Positions 26,563 through 33,820 of a DNA stretch of 64,000 nt are shown piece after piece. The stretch comes from an uncultured Rhodobacter sp. (GTDB lineage Bacteria; Pseudomonadota; Alphaproteobacteria; Rhodobacterales; Rhodobacteraceae): positions 558,001-622,000 of the forward strand of contig CAMFII010000001.1 in assembly GCA_945952585.1 (NCBI GenBank). Reading direction: 5' to 3'. The position numbers were made by a program, and so were the translations under genes. The stretch's first letter is position 1. Every line of letters begins with the position of its first letter. A model generated the notes under the pieces. It was not told the origin of the DNA. It searched no databases and saw only the letters and a list, made by a program, of their open reading frames with translations.

Positions 26563-27311
26563 CCGGCATCCGTCATCTGCGTGGCGAGACGTTCCACGGG
26601 CGCAAAGGCGGCCCTGGAAATCGGTTCAGCTATGGCGTCGACTACCTGCTTCTGGAGCCTGACAAAGATCGCGGCCCAGCACTTTTCGCGCGCAACCGCG
26701 CCGGACTGGTTTCGCTTCATGACAGCGACCACGGTGGTCCGCCCAAGGCAGGCCGCGGCACCGCCTGGGTTAGGGAGATCCTGGCAGAGCGGGGTCTGCC
26801 GGGCAGCGATCGGATCCTGCTTCTGGCCCAGCCGCGCGTTCTGGGCCATGTTTTCAACCCCGTGTCTTTCTGGCTGTGCCACGATGCCCAGGGGGCACTG
26901 CGGGTCGCAATTGCAGAAGTGACCAACACCTATGGCGACCGGCATTCCTATTTGTGCCATCGTGACGACCTCGGCCGGCTGACGGCCGCCGATGAGGTGA
27001 AGGCCCGGAAAATCTTCCATGTCTCTCCCTTCCAGCCGGTCGAAGGCGAATACGCCTTCCGGTTCAACATCGGCGCCGACAGGATCGCGATCCGGATTGA
27101 CTACTCTGCCAAGGGCCACGGGCTGGTCGCGACCCTTGCCGGGCCGGTCGCTCCTTTGACCACTGCAGGACTGATCGGTGCCTGTCTGCGTCGGCCCTTC
27201 GGCTCGCGACGCGTGCTGGCGCTGATCCACTGGCAGGCCCTAAAGCTGTGGTGGAAGGGCGTCGCGTTTCGGAGCCGCCCGTTGCCTCCGGCAGATGAGG
27301 TGACCCGGTGA
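26559..27311 (+). CDS. DUF1365 family protein (RSP_1090-like)
   Basis: A 250-residue DUF1365 protein. Typical segments are RHLRGETFHGRKGGPGNRFSYGVDYLL at the N-terminus (shown partly by its order R-G-E-T-F-H), LAQPRVLGHVFNPVSFWLC, AIAEVTNTYGDRHSYLC, and FHVSPFQPVEGEYAFRF. In R. sphaeroides the equivalent gene lies in the RpoE-controlled operon. I recall it being linked to the oxygen-inserting step (UfaO) of furan fatty acid formation, but I am less sure of that detail. It is coupled to both neighbours by 4-nt overlaps. Confidence 0.85.
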   Translation: MTGIRHLRGETFHGRKGGPGNRFSYGVDYLLLEPDKDRGPALFARNRAGLVSLHDSDHGGPPKAGRGTAWVREILAERGLPGSDRILLLAQPRVLGHVFNPVSFWLCHDAQGALRVAIAEVTNTYGDRHSYLCHRDDLGRLTAADEVKARKIFHVSPFQPVEGEYAFRFNIGADRIAIRIDYSAKGHGLVATLAGPVAPLTTAGLIGACLRRPFGSRRVLALIHWQALKLWWKGVAFRSRPLPPADEVTR

Positions 27312-28573
27312 CGGCAGTGCCGGCGGACATCGGGCTGCGTGGCGCGGGGCTTTGGCCCTGGGCGCTTTTCTCGGGCCTGATCGCGGCCGCCGGGCTGCCG
27401 ATCTATATCCACGCCCCCAAATTCTATGCCGATACCTATGGCATCGGGCTGGGCGCGCTTGGGGCGGCGCTGTTTGTGCTGCGGCTGGTCGACGTGGTGC
27501 AGGATCCGCTGTTGGGTTGGCTGGCCGAGCGTCAAGCAAACCGTCGTGGAGTGCTTGTGGCTGTGGCGCTCGTGCTGATGGCTGCGGCGATGGTCGCGCT
27601 TTTCGCGGTCACGCCACCGATCGCTCCGCTTCTTTGGTTTGCCTTCGCGCTGGTCGTCATGTTCTCGGCCTACAGCTTTCTCACGATCACCTTCTACGCC
27701 GAAGGGGTGCGAAAGGCCGCCAGCCTGTCGGGACAGGGACATCTCCGACTTGCCGGCTGGCGCGAGGCCGGGGCTTTGGTCGGGGTGTCGCTGGCTGCGG
27801 TTGCGCCGACCGGACTCGGGCTTCTCATGCAGGCCCCATTCACCGGCTTTGCGATCGGCTTTGCCGCGTTGGCCCTTGCGGCCGGCTGGGCGATGCGGCG
27901 GGACTGGATCGGCGGACGATCGACGACTTCTTCGCTGTCGGCCGCGATTGGTCTCGTTCTTTCAGATCCCGTCTGCCGACGCCTGCTTCTGGTCGCGCTG
28001 GTCAATGCGATGCCGGTTGCGGTGACATCGACCCTTTTCCTGCTCTTCGTCGAAAGCAGGCTAGGCGCACCGCAGGCGGCAGGTCCGCTGCTTCTGGTGT
28101 TCTTCCTGTCCGCTGCGCTGGCCGCGCCGATGTGGAGCGCCGTGGCGCGACGGGCCGGCGCGCGCAGAACCCTGATCGCGGGTATGGCTCTGGCAGTCCT
28201 CGCGTTCTTCTTCGCGGCCCGGCTTGGCGCCGGCGATGTCTGGCCCTTCGCGCTGATCTGCGTTCTGTCCGGTGCGGCGCTTGGGGCGGATCTGACATTG
28301 CTTCCCGCCGTCTTTGCCCGGCGCCTCGCCGCCGTTGCACCACAGGCGGGCATCGCCTTTGGACTTTGGAGCTTCGTCTCGAAGCTGACGCTGGCATTCG
28401 CGGCCGCCCTGACATTGCCACTGCTTCAAGGGGTGGGCTTCGTGTCAGGCGGTGAAAATCCACCCGAGGCTTTGGCATGGCTGACGCTTCTGTACGCGAT
28501 CCTGCCCTGCGCCCTGAAACTCGTGGCGATCGGTCTGGTGCTGGTCAGCCGGTTCGAGGAGGACATCAGATGA
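27308..28573 (+). CDS. MFS transporter, RpoE operon (RSP_1089-like)
   Basis: A 421-residue major facilitator with about 12 hydrophobic helices. Visible landmarks are an early LRLVDVVQDPLLGWLAERQ loop, characteristic of the GPH/MelB-like sodium:sugar symporter branch, and repeated Ala/Leu-rich helices. The substrate is unknown. In R. sphaeroides the corresponding gene is part of the RpoE operon, suggesting movement of a lipid or stress-related compound, which is inference. GTG start overlapping the DUF1365 stop; ATGA overlap with the next gene. Confidence 0.82.
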   Translation: MTAVPADIGLRGAGLWPWALFSGLIAAAGLPIYIHAPKFYADTYGIGLGALGAALFVLRLVDVVQDPLLGWLAERQANRRGVLVAVALVLMAAAMVALFAVTPPIAPLLWFAFALVVMFSAYSFLTITFYAEGVRKAASLSGQGHLRLAGWREAGALVGVSLAAVAPTGLGLLMQAPFTGFAIGFAALALAAGWAMRRDWIGGRSTTSSLSAAIGLVLSDPVCRRLLLVALVNAMPVAVTSTLFLLFVESRLGAPQAAGPLLLVFFLSAALAAPMWSAVARRAGARRTLIAGMALAVLAFFFAARLGAGDVWPFALICVLSGAALGADLTLLPAVFARRLAAVAPQAGIAFGLWSFVSKLTLAFAAALTLPLLQGVGFVSGGENPPEALAWLTLLYAILPCALKLVAIGLVLVSRFEEDIR

Positions 28574-29136
28574 CGCCCACCCTGTTCCTTGGCCTGGCCC
28601 TTGGTCTTGCCTGTGCGCTGGCGCTTGCATGGCTCGTGACGCGCCGGATGGGGTTCGAAGCGCAGGTCCCGGCGGACTATGCCGCGACCTCGCCCGCTAT
28701 CGACCTGCGCCAGCACCTTGACGGTCCGCTGCTGTGCGAGGGGGTGATTTACGGCCCCCTCGGGCGGGTGAAATCCCGGTTCGTGGCGCGGATGGAAGGC
28801 AAATGGGCCGGCGCACGAGGTGTGCTGACCGAGCGGTTTCACTATGACAGCGGCACGGTGCAACACCGCGTCTGGACGCTGAGTCTTGGCAATGAAGGGT
28901 CGATCCGGGCCACCGCGCCAGATGTTCTGGGCGAGGGTCAGGGGCAGGCGCAGGGATCGGCCGTCAGGCTTTGCTACCGGATCCGTCTGCCGGATGAGGC
29001 AGGAGGCCATGTCCTGTCGGTGACAGACTGGATGTACCTGCTCGAGAACGGCACGATCATGAACCGCAGCCAGTTCCGCAAGTTCGGGATCAAGGTGGCA
29101 GAGCTGGTCGCCACCATGCGCAAGGCCCCTGCATGA
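28570..29136 (+). CDS. DUF3833 family protein (RSP_1088-like)
   Basis: A 188-residue protein with one N-terminal membrane helix (FLGLALGLACALALAWLV) and a soluble domain of the DUF3833 type (LDGPLLCEGVIYGPLGRVKS; then FHYDSGTVQHRVWTL; near the end SVTDWMYLLENGTIMNRS). The family is uncharacterised; the fold may be lipocalin-like given its lipid-linked neighbours, which is inference. Both ends overlap adjacent genes by 4 nt. Confidence 0.8.
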   Translation: MTPTLFLGLALGLACALALAWLVTRRMGFEAQVPADYAATSPAIDLRQHLDGPLLCEGVIYGPLGRVKSRFVARMEGKWAGARGVLTERFHYDSGTVQHRVWTLSLGNEGSIRATAPDVLGEGQGQAQGSAVRLCYRIRLPDEAGGHVLSVTDWMYLLENGTIMNRSQFRKFGIKVAELVATMRKAPA

Positions 29137-29876
29137 GAGCCTTCCACGGGAAACGCTACTGGCTGGTCGGCGCGAGCGAGGGGCTGGGCGCAGCGCTGGC
29201 CCGGAAACTGAGTGACGCCGGTGCTGACCTCGTTCTCTCTGCCCGGAACGAGGCGCGGCTGGCCGAGGTCGCCTCGGCCCTGCCGGGCAAGGTCGAGACC
29301 GTCGCGGTCGATGTGGCCGATCGAGACTCCGTTCGGGCTGCGGGCGGGCGGATCGGCCCGGTCGACGGAGTCGTATGGCTGGCGGCGCTCTACTGGCCGA
29401 TGCGGGCGCAGGACTGGAACGCCGATCAGGTCGAGGCGATGTGCGACGTCAACTTCACCGGATGCGCAAGGGTGATCGGTACCGTCCTGCCTGACATGGT
29501 GGCGCGTGACCGTGGCCATGTCGTGATCGTCGGCAGCCTGTCCGGCTTTCGCGGCTTGCCGGGCGCCATCGGCTATGGCCCCAGCAAGGCCGGCGTCATG
29601 GCACTGGCCGAGTCGCTTCACGCCGACCTGAGGGGGAGCGGTGTAACGGTGCAACTGGCCAATCCGGGCTTCATCAGGACACGGCTTACCGACAAGAACG
29701 ACTTCAGGATGCCTTTCCTGATGTCGCCTGAAGAGGCGGCAGGGCATGTCTTCCGCCTGATGTCGGGGCGACGGTTTTCGTCGAGTTTCCCCGTCCCCTT
29801 TTCCTGGCTGTTCCGGATTTCGCAGATTTTGCCTGACTGGGCGTACTACCCGCTTTTCGCCCCACGCCGGCCTTGA
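29133..29876 (+). CDS. Short-chain dehydrogenase/reductase (RSP_1087-like)
   Basis: A 247-residue classical SDR. The cofactor motif is GASEGLGAALA (TGxxxGxG type) and the catalytic Ser-Tyr-Lys is in GSLSGFRGLPGAIGYGPSKAG (YxxxK near residues 148-152). It is the last of five genes in the order found in the R. sphaeroides RpoE target operon. The substrate is unknown; a lipid-derived carbonyl is plausible from context. Confidence 0.85.
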   Translation: MRAFHGKRYWLVGASEGLGAALARKLSDAGADLVLSARNEARLAEVASALPGKVETVAVDVADRDSVRAAGGRIGPVDGVVWLAALYWPMRAQDWNADQVEAMCDVNFTGCARVIGTVLPDMVARDRGHVVIVGSLSGFRGLPGAIGYGPSKAGVMALAESLHADLRGSGVTVQLANPGFIRTRLTDKNDFRMPFLMSPEEAAGHVFRLMSGRRFSSSFPVPFSWLFRISQILPDWAYYPLFAPRRP

Positions 29877-29974
29877 CAGGAAAACGTGATCGGCCGCCTT
29901 CGGCAATTGCAACTTCCGGCATTCAGGATCACACCGGCAGGCAGGGCAGGACAGAACCGAGCAGGAGGCCCGTC

Positions 29975-31417
29975 TTGACGACGGCTCAGATCGACAGCGT
30001 CCGGACTTCGGTCTGGCGGAACCGGATGACTCCGCTGATCGTGGCGACCGCACTTCTGATGGAGAATATCGACAGCACGGTCATATCGACCTCGTTGCCG
30101 CAGATTGCCCGTGACCTGAACGCAGACCCGATCCACCTGAAGCTGGCGCTGACGTCGTATCTTCTCGCCCTGGCGATCTTCATCCCCGCCTCCGGCTGGG
30201 CGGCAGACCGGTTCGGCGCGCGCAAGGTGTTCCGGCTGGCGATCCTGGTCTTTACGCTCGGCTCCATCGCCTGCGCGCAGTCCGACACCCTGCCCGAACT
30301 GATCGCCGCGCGTGTGCTGCAGGGGATCGGCGGGTCGATGATGACGCCGGTCGGACGACTGATCGTGCTGCGGTCGACGCCCAAGGCGCAACTCGTCAAC
30401 GCCTTGGCCTGGCTGACGGTGCCGGCTCTGATCGGGCCGGTCATCGGGCCGCCGCTTGGTGGGTTCATCACCACCTATTTCCAGTGGCGCTGGATCTTCT
30501 GGATCAACGTCCCTGTCGCCGTGCTGGGTCTGATCCTTGTCACGCTGCACATCCGCGACATCCGCATGGACGACGTCGCGGATTTCGACTTCCGTGGCTT
30601 CTTCCTTGTCGGACCGGGGATCGCTGCCTTCCTGACGGGCATCACCCTGTCCGGCCTGACGCTTGCCTCGCCGCTTTTTGTCTGGTCCCTGATCCTGTCG
30701 GGCATCGCCCTGCTGCTGGGCTATGTCTGGCATGCCCTGAGGGTTCCGGACCCGATCATCGACCTTCGGCTGCTGAGATTGCCGACCTTTCGCATCAGCG
30801 TGACCGGCGGCACCCTGTTCCGGATCGCGACCGGCGCCCTGCCGTTCCTGCTGCCGCTGATGCTCCAATTCGGTTTCGGCATGTCGGCCTTTAACTCGGG
30901 CCTGCTGACCTTCGCCACCGGTGTCGGTGCGCTGACGATGAAATTCCTGGCGCAGCCGATCCTGCAGCGGTTCGGCTTCCGTCGGGTGATGGTCGCCAAC
31001 ACCGCGATCGCCGCGCTGTTCTTGATGGCGCCGGGGGCGTTCCAGCCGGGCATGCCGTGGCTCCTGATGATAGCGGTGCTGTTCGTCGGCGGCATTTCCC
31101 GGTCGCTGCAGTTCACCAGCATCAACGCCGTGGCCTATGCCGACGTCCCGCCCGAGCGGCTGAGCAGTGCGACCTCGTTCAACTCTGTCCTGCAGCAGCT
31201 GTCCGGCTCGGTCGGGATCACGGTCGCGGCCTTCGGGATCGAGGCCGTGCGCGGTTGGAATGGATCGCCCGACCTGTCGGCGGACGTCTTTCCGCCGGTC
31301 TTCGTGATGATTGGATGCCTGTCACTGCTGGCGATCATTCCCTTTGCCCGCCTGTCGCGGATGGCCGGCTCTGGCCTCTTGGGCGAGGGCGAGATGCCGC
31401 GGCGAGACCAGGATTAA
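29975..31417 (+). CDS. DHA2/EmrB-type MFS drug exporter
   Basis: A 480-residue transporter of the 14-helix DHA2 family. Motifs include LMENIDSTVISTSLPQIARDL in helix 1 (the conserved D-x-T-I/V), GWAADRFGARKVFR (motif A loop) and RVLQGIGGSMMTPVGRL. It exports hydrophobic or amphipathic compounds using proton flux. The start is set at TTG 29975 because AGGAGG lies 6 nt upstream; an ATG at 30026 would cut into the first helix. It begins about 100 nt after the RpoE operon, so read-through is possible. The stop overlaps the convergent GFA gene stop. Confidence 0.82.
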   Translation: MTTAQIDSVRTSVWRNRMTPLIVATALLMENIDSTVISTSLPQIARDLNADPIHLKLALTSYLLALAIFIPASGWAADRFGARKVFRLAILVFTLGSIACAQSDTLPELIAARVLQGIGGSMMTPVGRLIVLRSTPKAQLVNALAWLTVPALIGPVIGPPLGGFITTYFQWRWIFWINVPVAVLGLILVTLHIRDIRMDDVADFDFRGFFLVGPGIAAFLTGITLSGLTLASPLFVWSLILSGIALLLGYVWHALRVPDPIIDLRLLRLPTFRISVTGGTLFRIATGALPFLLPLMLQFGFGMSAFNSGLLTFATGVGALTMKFLAQPILQRFGFRRVMVANTAIAALFLMAPGAFQPGMPWLLMIAVLFVGGISRSLQFTSINAVAYADVPPERLSSATSFNSVLQQLSGSVGITVAAFGIEAVRGWNGSPDLSADVFPPVFVMIGCLSLLAIIPFARLSRMAGSGLLGEGEMPRRDQD

Positions 31418-32181
31418 TCCCACCCTTGGAATTGCGGCAGGCCGTCGGTGATCCGGTAGTAGTCACCCTTGTCGGCCACGAAGATATGGCTATCCAGCGA
31501 AGCGCCGGTCGGACCATCGACGGCGCCCGCCTCGACCGAAAATCCCCCTTCGGCATCGCGGAAATAAAGGCTCGATCCGCAGGAGGTGCAGAACCCCCGC
31601 TGCCCGCCGCCAGGCGTGACGAATTCGGCCAGCGAAGAACGGCTTTGCCATTCGACCAGAGCTTCGGGGACATCGAAGGAAGCGGAATAGTGGCCCGACA
31701 GCTTGCGGCATTGGCCGCAATGGCAGGCGCCGACACCGCCGGCCGGTCGCGGCAAGGTGAAGGCGCAGGAGCCGCACAGGCAGGAGGCCGTCAGCCGGTC
31801 CGGCGCCTCTGTCTTTGGCAGTGGCGGTCCCTCGGGCGCATAGTAGTCGCCTGCATCTTCGGTGAAGATATGCTCGGCCACGGTCAGCCCGGTCGGCTCC
31901 TCCAGCGCGCCGGGCGCGAATGAAATCCGCGCCTCACCCACCGGTTGCCAGAAGAGCGACGCCCCGCAACAACGGCAGAAGCCGCGCCGCGCGGAAGGCG
32001 AGGACTCAAACCAAGCAAGCGTCGCGTCAGAAATCAGCCGAAAGCGATCATGCGCAACCGAGGTCGCCGCCCAGTACTGCCCTGACGTCTTGCGGCACTG
32101 GCTGCAGTGACAGGCGATCACGTCGCGAAGCGGCGGGTCGACCTCGAATTCAACGCCGCCGCACAGACAGTTTCCGCGCAT
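31414..32181 (-). CDS. Tandem-domain GFA family protein
   Basis: A 255-residue protein made of two complete GFA domains. Each has the cysteine set: NCLCGG / CHCSQCRKTSGQY / GFCRCCGASLFW in the first half, and SCLCGS / CHCGQCRKLSGHY / GFCTSCGSSLYF in the second. Each repeat ends with a similar HIF..D.GDYY segment. Single-domain GFA proteins are about 120-150 aa, so this looks like a duplication and fusion. The activity is unproven; zinc binding is very likely. Confidence 0.86.
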   Translation of the reverse strand: MRGNCLCGGVEFEVDPPLRDVIACHCSQCRKTSGQYWAATSVAHDRFRLISDATLAWFESSPSARRGFCRCCGASLFWQPVGEARISFAPGALEEPTGLTVAEHIFTEDAGDYYAPEGPPLPKTEAPDRLTASCLCGSCAFTLPRPAGGVGACHCGQCRKLSGHYSASFDVPEALVEWQSRSSLAEFVTPGGGQRGFCTSCGSSLYFRDAEGGFSVEAGAVDGPTGASLDSHIFVADKGDYYRITDGLPQFQGWD

Positions 32182-32246
32182 CGTCCCGCCTCCTGAATGA
32201 CGGGCTCAGCCTAACCCGCGGCGAACGACGGCAAAGGCCGAAATCG

Positions 32247-32699
32247 TCACTCCGCGTCCCGAAACGTCTCGGCCAGGATACGGGCCAAATGCTGCGCGTC
32301 CCCTTCGTTGAAGGCGGCTGGCGTGTCGCTGTCGATGTCGAGCACGCCAAGAAGGCGCCCCTTGCCGTTCCGGACTGGCAGGACGATCTCGGAGCGGGTC
32401 GACGAGGAACAGGCGATATGGCCCGGGAAGGCATCGACATCGGGCACAAGCTGGACTTCGCCGGTTCTGGCTGCCGCGCCACAGACGCCACGCGAGAACG
32501 GGATGACCAGACATCCGTGGCCACCCTGGTAGGGGCCGATCTTCAGAAGCTCGGGCCCGACGACCCGGTAGAAGCCGGTCCAGTCGGCCATGGGATGCGC
32601 CGCATGAAGTTCGCAAGCCACGGTCGCCATCAGCGCGACCGCATCGGTTTCGCCGTGACAAAGAGCCCGAAGGCCGGTTTCGAATGCCGCGTAGTCCAT
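32247..32699 (-). CDS. msrC: Free methionine-(R)-sulfoxide reductase (GAF domain)
   Basis: A 150-residue single GAF-domain protein matching fRMsr, which reduces free methionine-R-sulfoxide with thioredoxin. Cys63, Cys73 and Cys97 have the same spacing (10 and 24) as Cys84, Cys94 and Cys118 of the E. coli enzyme. The surrounding motifs GPYQGGHGCLVIPFSRGVCG and HIACSSSTRSEIVLPV are typical. The ATG at 32699 is preferred over an upstream in-frame TTG. It sits near oxidative-stress genes but is a separate unit. Confidence 0.9.
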   Translation of the reverse strand: MDYAAFETGLRALCHGETDAVALMATVACELHAAHPMADWTGFYRVVGPELLKIGPYQGGHGCLVIPFSRGVCGAAARTGEVQLVPDVDAFPGHIACSSSTRSEIVLPVRNGKGRLLGVLDIDSDTPAAFNEGDAQHLARILAETFRDAE

Positions 32700-32830
32700 C
32701 AGTCCGCCCAAATCGCCAATCCCCCGCCAAGGTAGAAGCGTGATCCGAAAAGGGAAAGGCCGGACGCGGCTTACCTTTCGCTAACCTCGCGGGGCTAGGC
32801 TTCCTCATCACGGGTTCATGGGAGTGTCAG

Positions 32831-33166
32831 ATGCGACTTGTGCCGAATGTCAGCGGGGACCGGCTGGTTATCGAGGTGGCCGAAGCGCGGATCGACGCCG
32901 CAGTGGCGATCGAATTCAAGGAGAGGATGCGCGACCTGATCAAGGACGCGCCAGAGCGCGTGGTGCTGGAACTGTCAAAGGTCGGCTTCCTGGATTCAAG
33001 CGGACTCGGGGCCGTCGTGGCGGTGATGAAGCTTCTCGCGCCGGAAAGGCGGCTCGAACTCGCCGGGCTGACACCCACGGTTGAAAAGGTGTTCCGGCTG
33101 ACGCGGATGGACAGTGTCTTTGTCATTCACCCGGCGGCGCCAGATGTGCAGCGCGCTGCGCTCTGA
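32831..33166 (+). CDS. STAS-domain anti-sigma factor antagonist
   Basis: A 111-residue SpoIIAA/RsbV-like protein. The phosphorylatable serine sits in VGFLDSSGLGAVVAVMK (Ser56/Ser57). In partner switching, the unphosphorylated form binds the anti-sigma kinase and frees the sigma factor or other target. The next gene encodes an HATPase partner and overlaps it by 23 nt. No PP2C phosphatase or cognate sigma factor lies beside them. GGGAG upstream supports the start. Confidence 0.87.
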   Translation: MRLVPNVSGDRLVIEVAEARIDAAVAIEFKERMRDLIKDAPERVVLELSKVGFLDSSGLGAVVAVMKLLAPERRLELAGLTPTVEKVFRLTRMDSVFVIHPAAPDVQRAAL

Positions 33167-33596
33167 TCCCCGCGACGATGCCGGGCTGAGAGTGACCATT
33201 GCCGGGAATGCCCATGCGATCCGGCAGGCCCTGGCCGATCTGGTCACTCGACCGCCGCTTGCCGGTTTATGCCCTGCCGACCGGGGCAGCGCCGAGATCG
33301 TGCTGGCCGAGATTCTGAACAACATCGCCGAACATGCCTATGCCGGGCGGGGCGGGCCGATTGAAATCTGCCTTTCTCCTGAAAAGGCAGGGATCGCCTG
33401 CACGATCGCCGATAGCGGCATCGGAATGCCGGGCGGTCAGCTTCCGCACGGAGATCTGAACCACGTTTCCGAGGTCTCTGCTCTGTCCGAAGGCGGCTAT
33501 GGATGGTTCCTGATTCGAAGCCTCACGGCCGATCTGCACTACCATCGGCGGCGCAACCGGAACGAGTTGCGGTTCCGGATTGTTGCCGGACAATAG
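33144..33596 (+). CDS. Anti-sigma regulatory factor (HATPase_c serine kinase)
   Basis: A 150-residue RsbW/SpoIIAB-like GHKL ATPase. The N box is EIVLAEILNNIAEHAY (about residues 51-66) and the G1 box ADSGIGMPGG (89-98), with GGYGWFLIRSL as the G2-like region. It is expected to phosphorylate the STAS protein encoded upstream and to bind an unidentified target. The start is uncertain: ATG 33144 overlaps the STAS gene, with alternatives upstream and downstream. Confidence 0.82.
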   Translation: MCSALRSDPRDDAGLRVTIAGNAHAIRQALADLVTRPPLAGLCPADRGSAEIVLAEILNNIAEHAYAGRGGPIEICLSPEKAGIACTIADSGIGMPGGQLPHGDLNHVSEVSALSEGGYGWFLIRSLTADLHYHRRRNRNELRFRIVAGQ

Positions 33597-33714
33597 GTGG
33601 AAAAGACGGTGTTTGTCGCTCATTGCGGAAACACTGCCAAATTCTTGCCGCATTTCGCCCGCGGCTTCGCCACAAGCCGAGTCGAAAGTCGATCTTGTAG
33701 CTGCCAAAAGCTTC

Positions 33715-33760
33715 CCTCGGCATCGCGGTAACAGCCCCCACCCAGTCCGCGATGCCGAGG
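33715..33760. repeat. 14-bp perfect inverted repeat upstream of the gamma-glutamyltransferase gene
   Basis: CCTCGGCATCGCGG and CCGCGATGCCGAGG form a perfect 14-bp stem around an 18-nt C-rich loop, 60 nt before the ATG. TCCCTC (33713-33718) at the left arm is complementary to the GAGGGA of the Shine-Dalgarno (33811-33816), which would permit alternative pairing. There is no T tract after it, so it is not a simple terminator. Confidence 0.55.
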
Positions 33761-33820
33761 CCCTTCGGCTTGGAACCGGTGCATTAAGGCACTAGGGTCA
33801 TCCCGAGCAGGAGGGACAAC

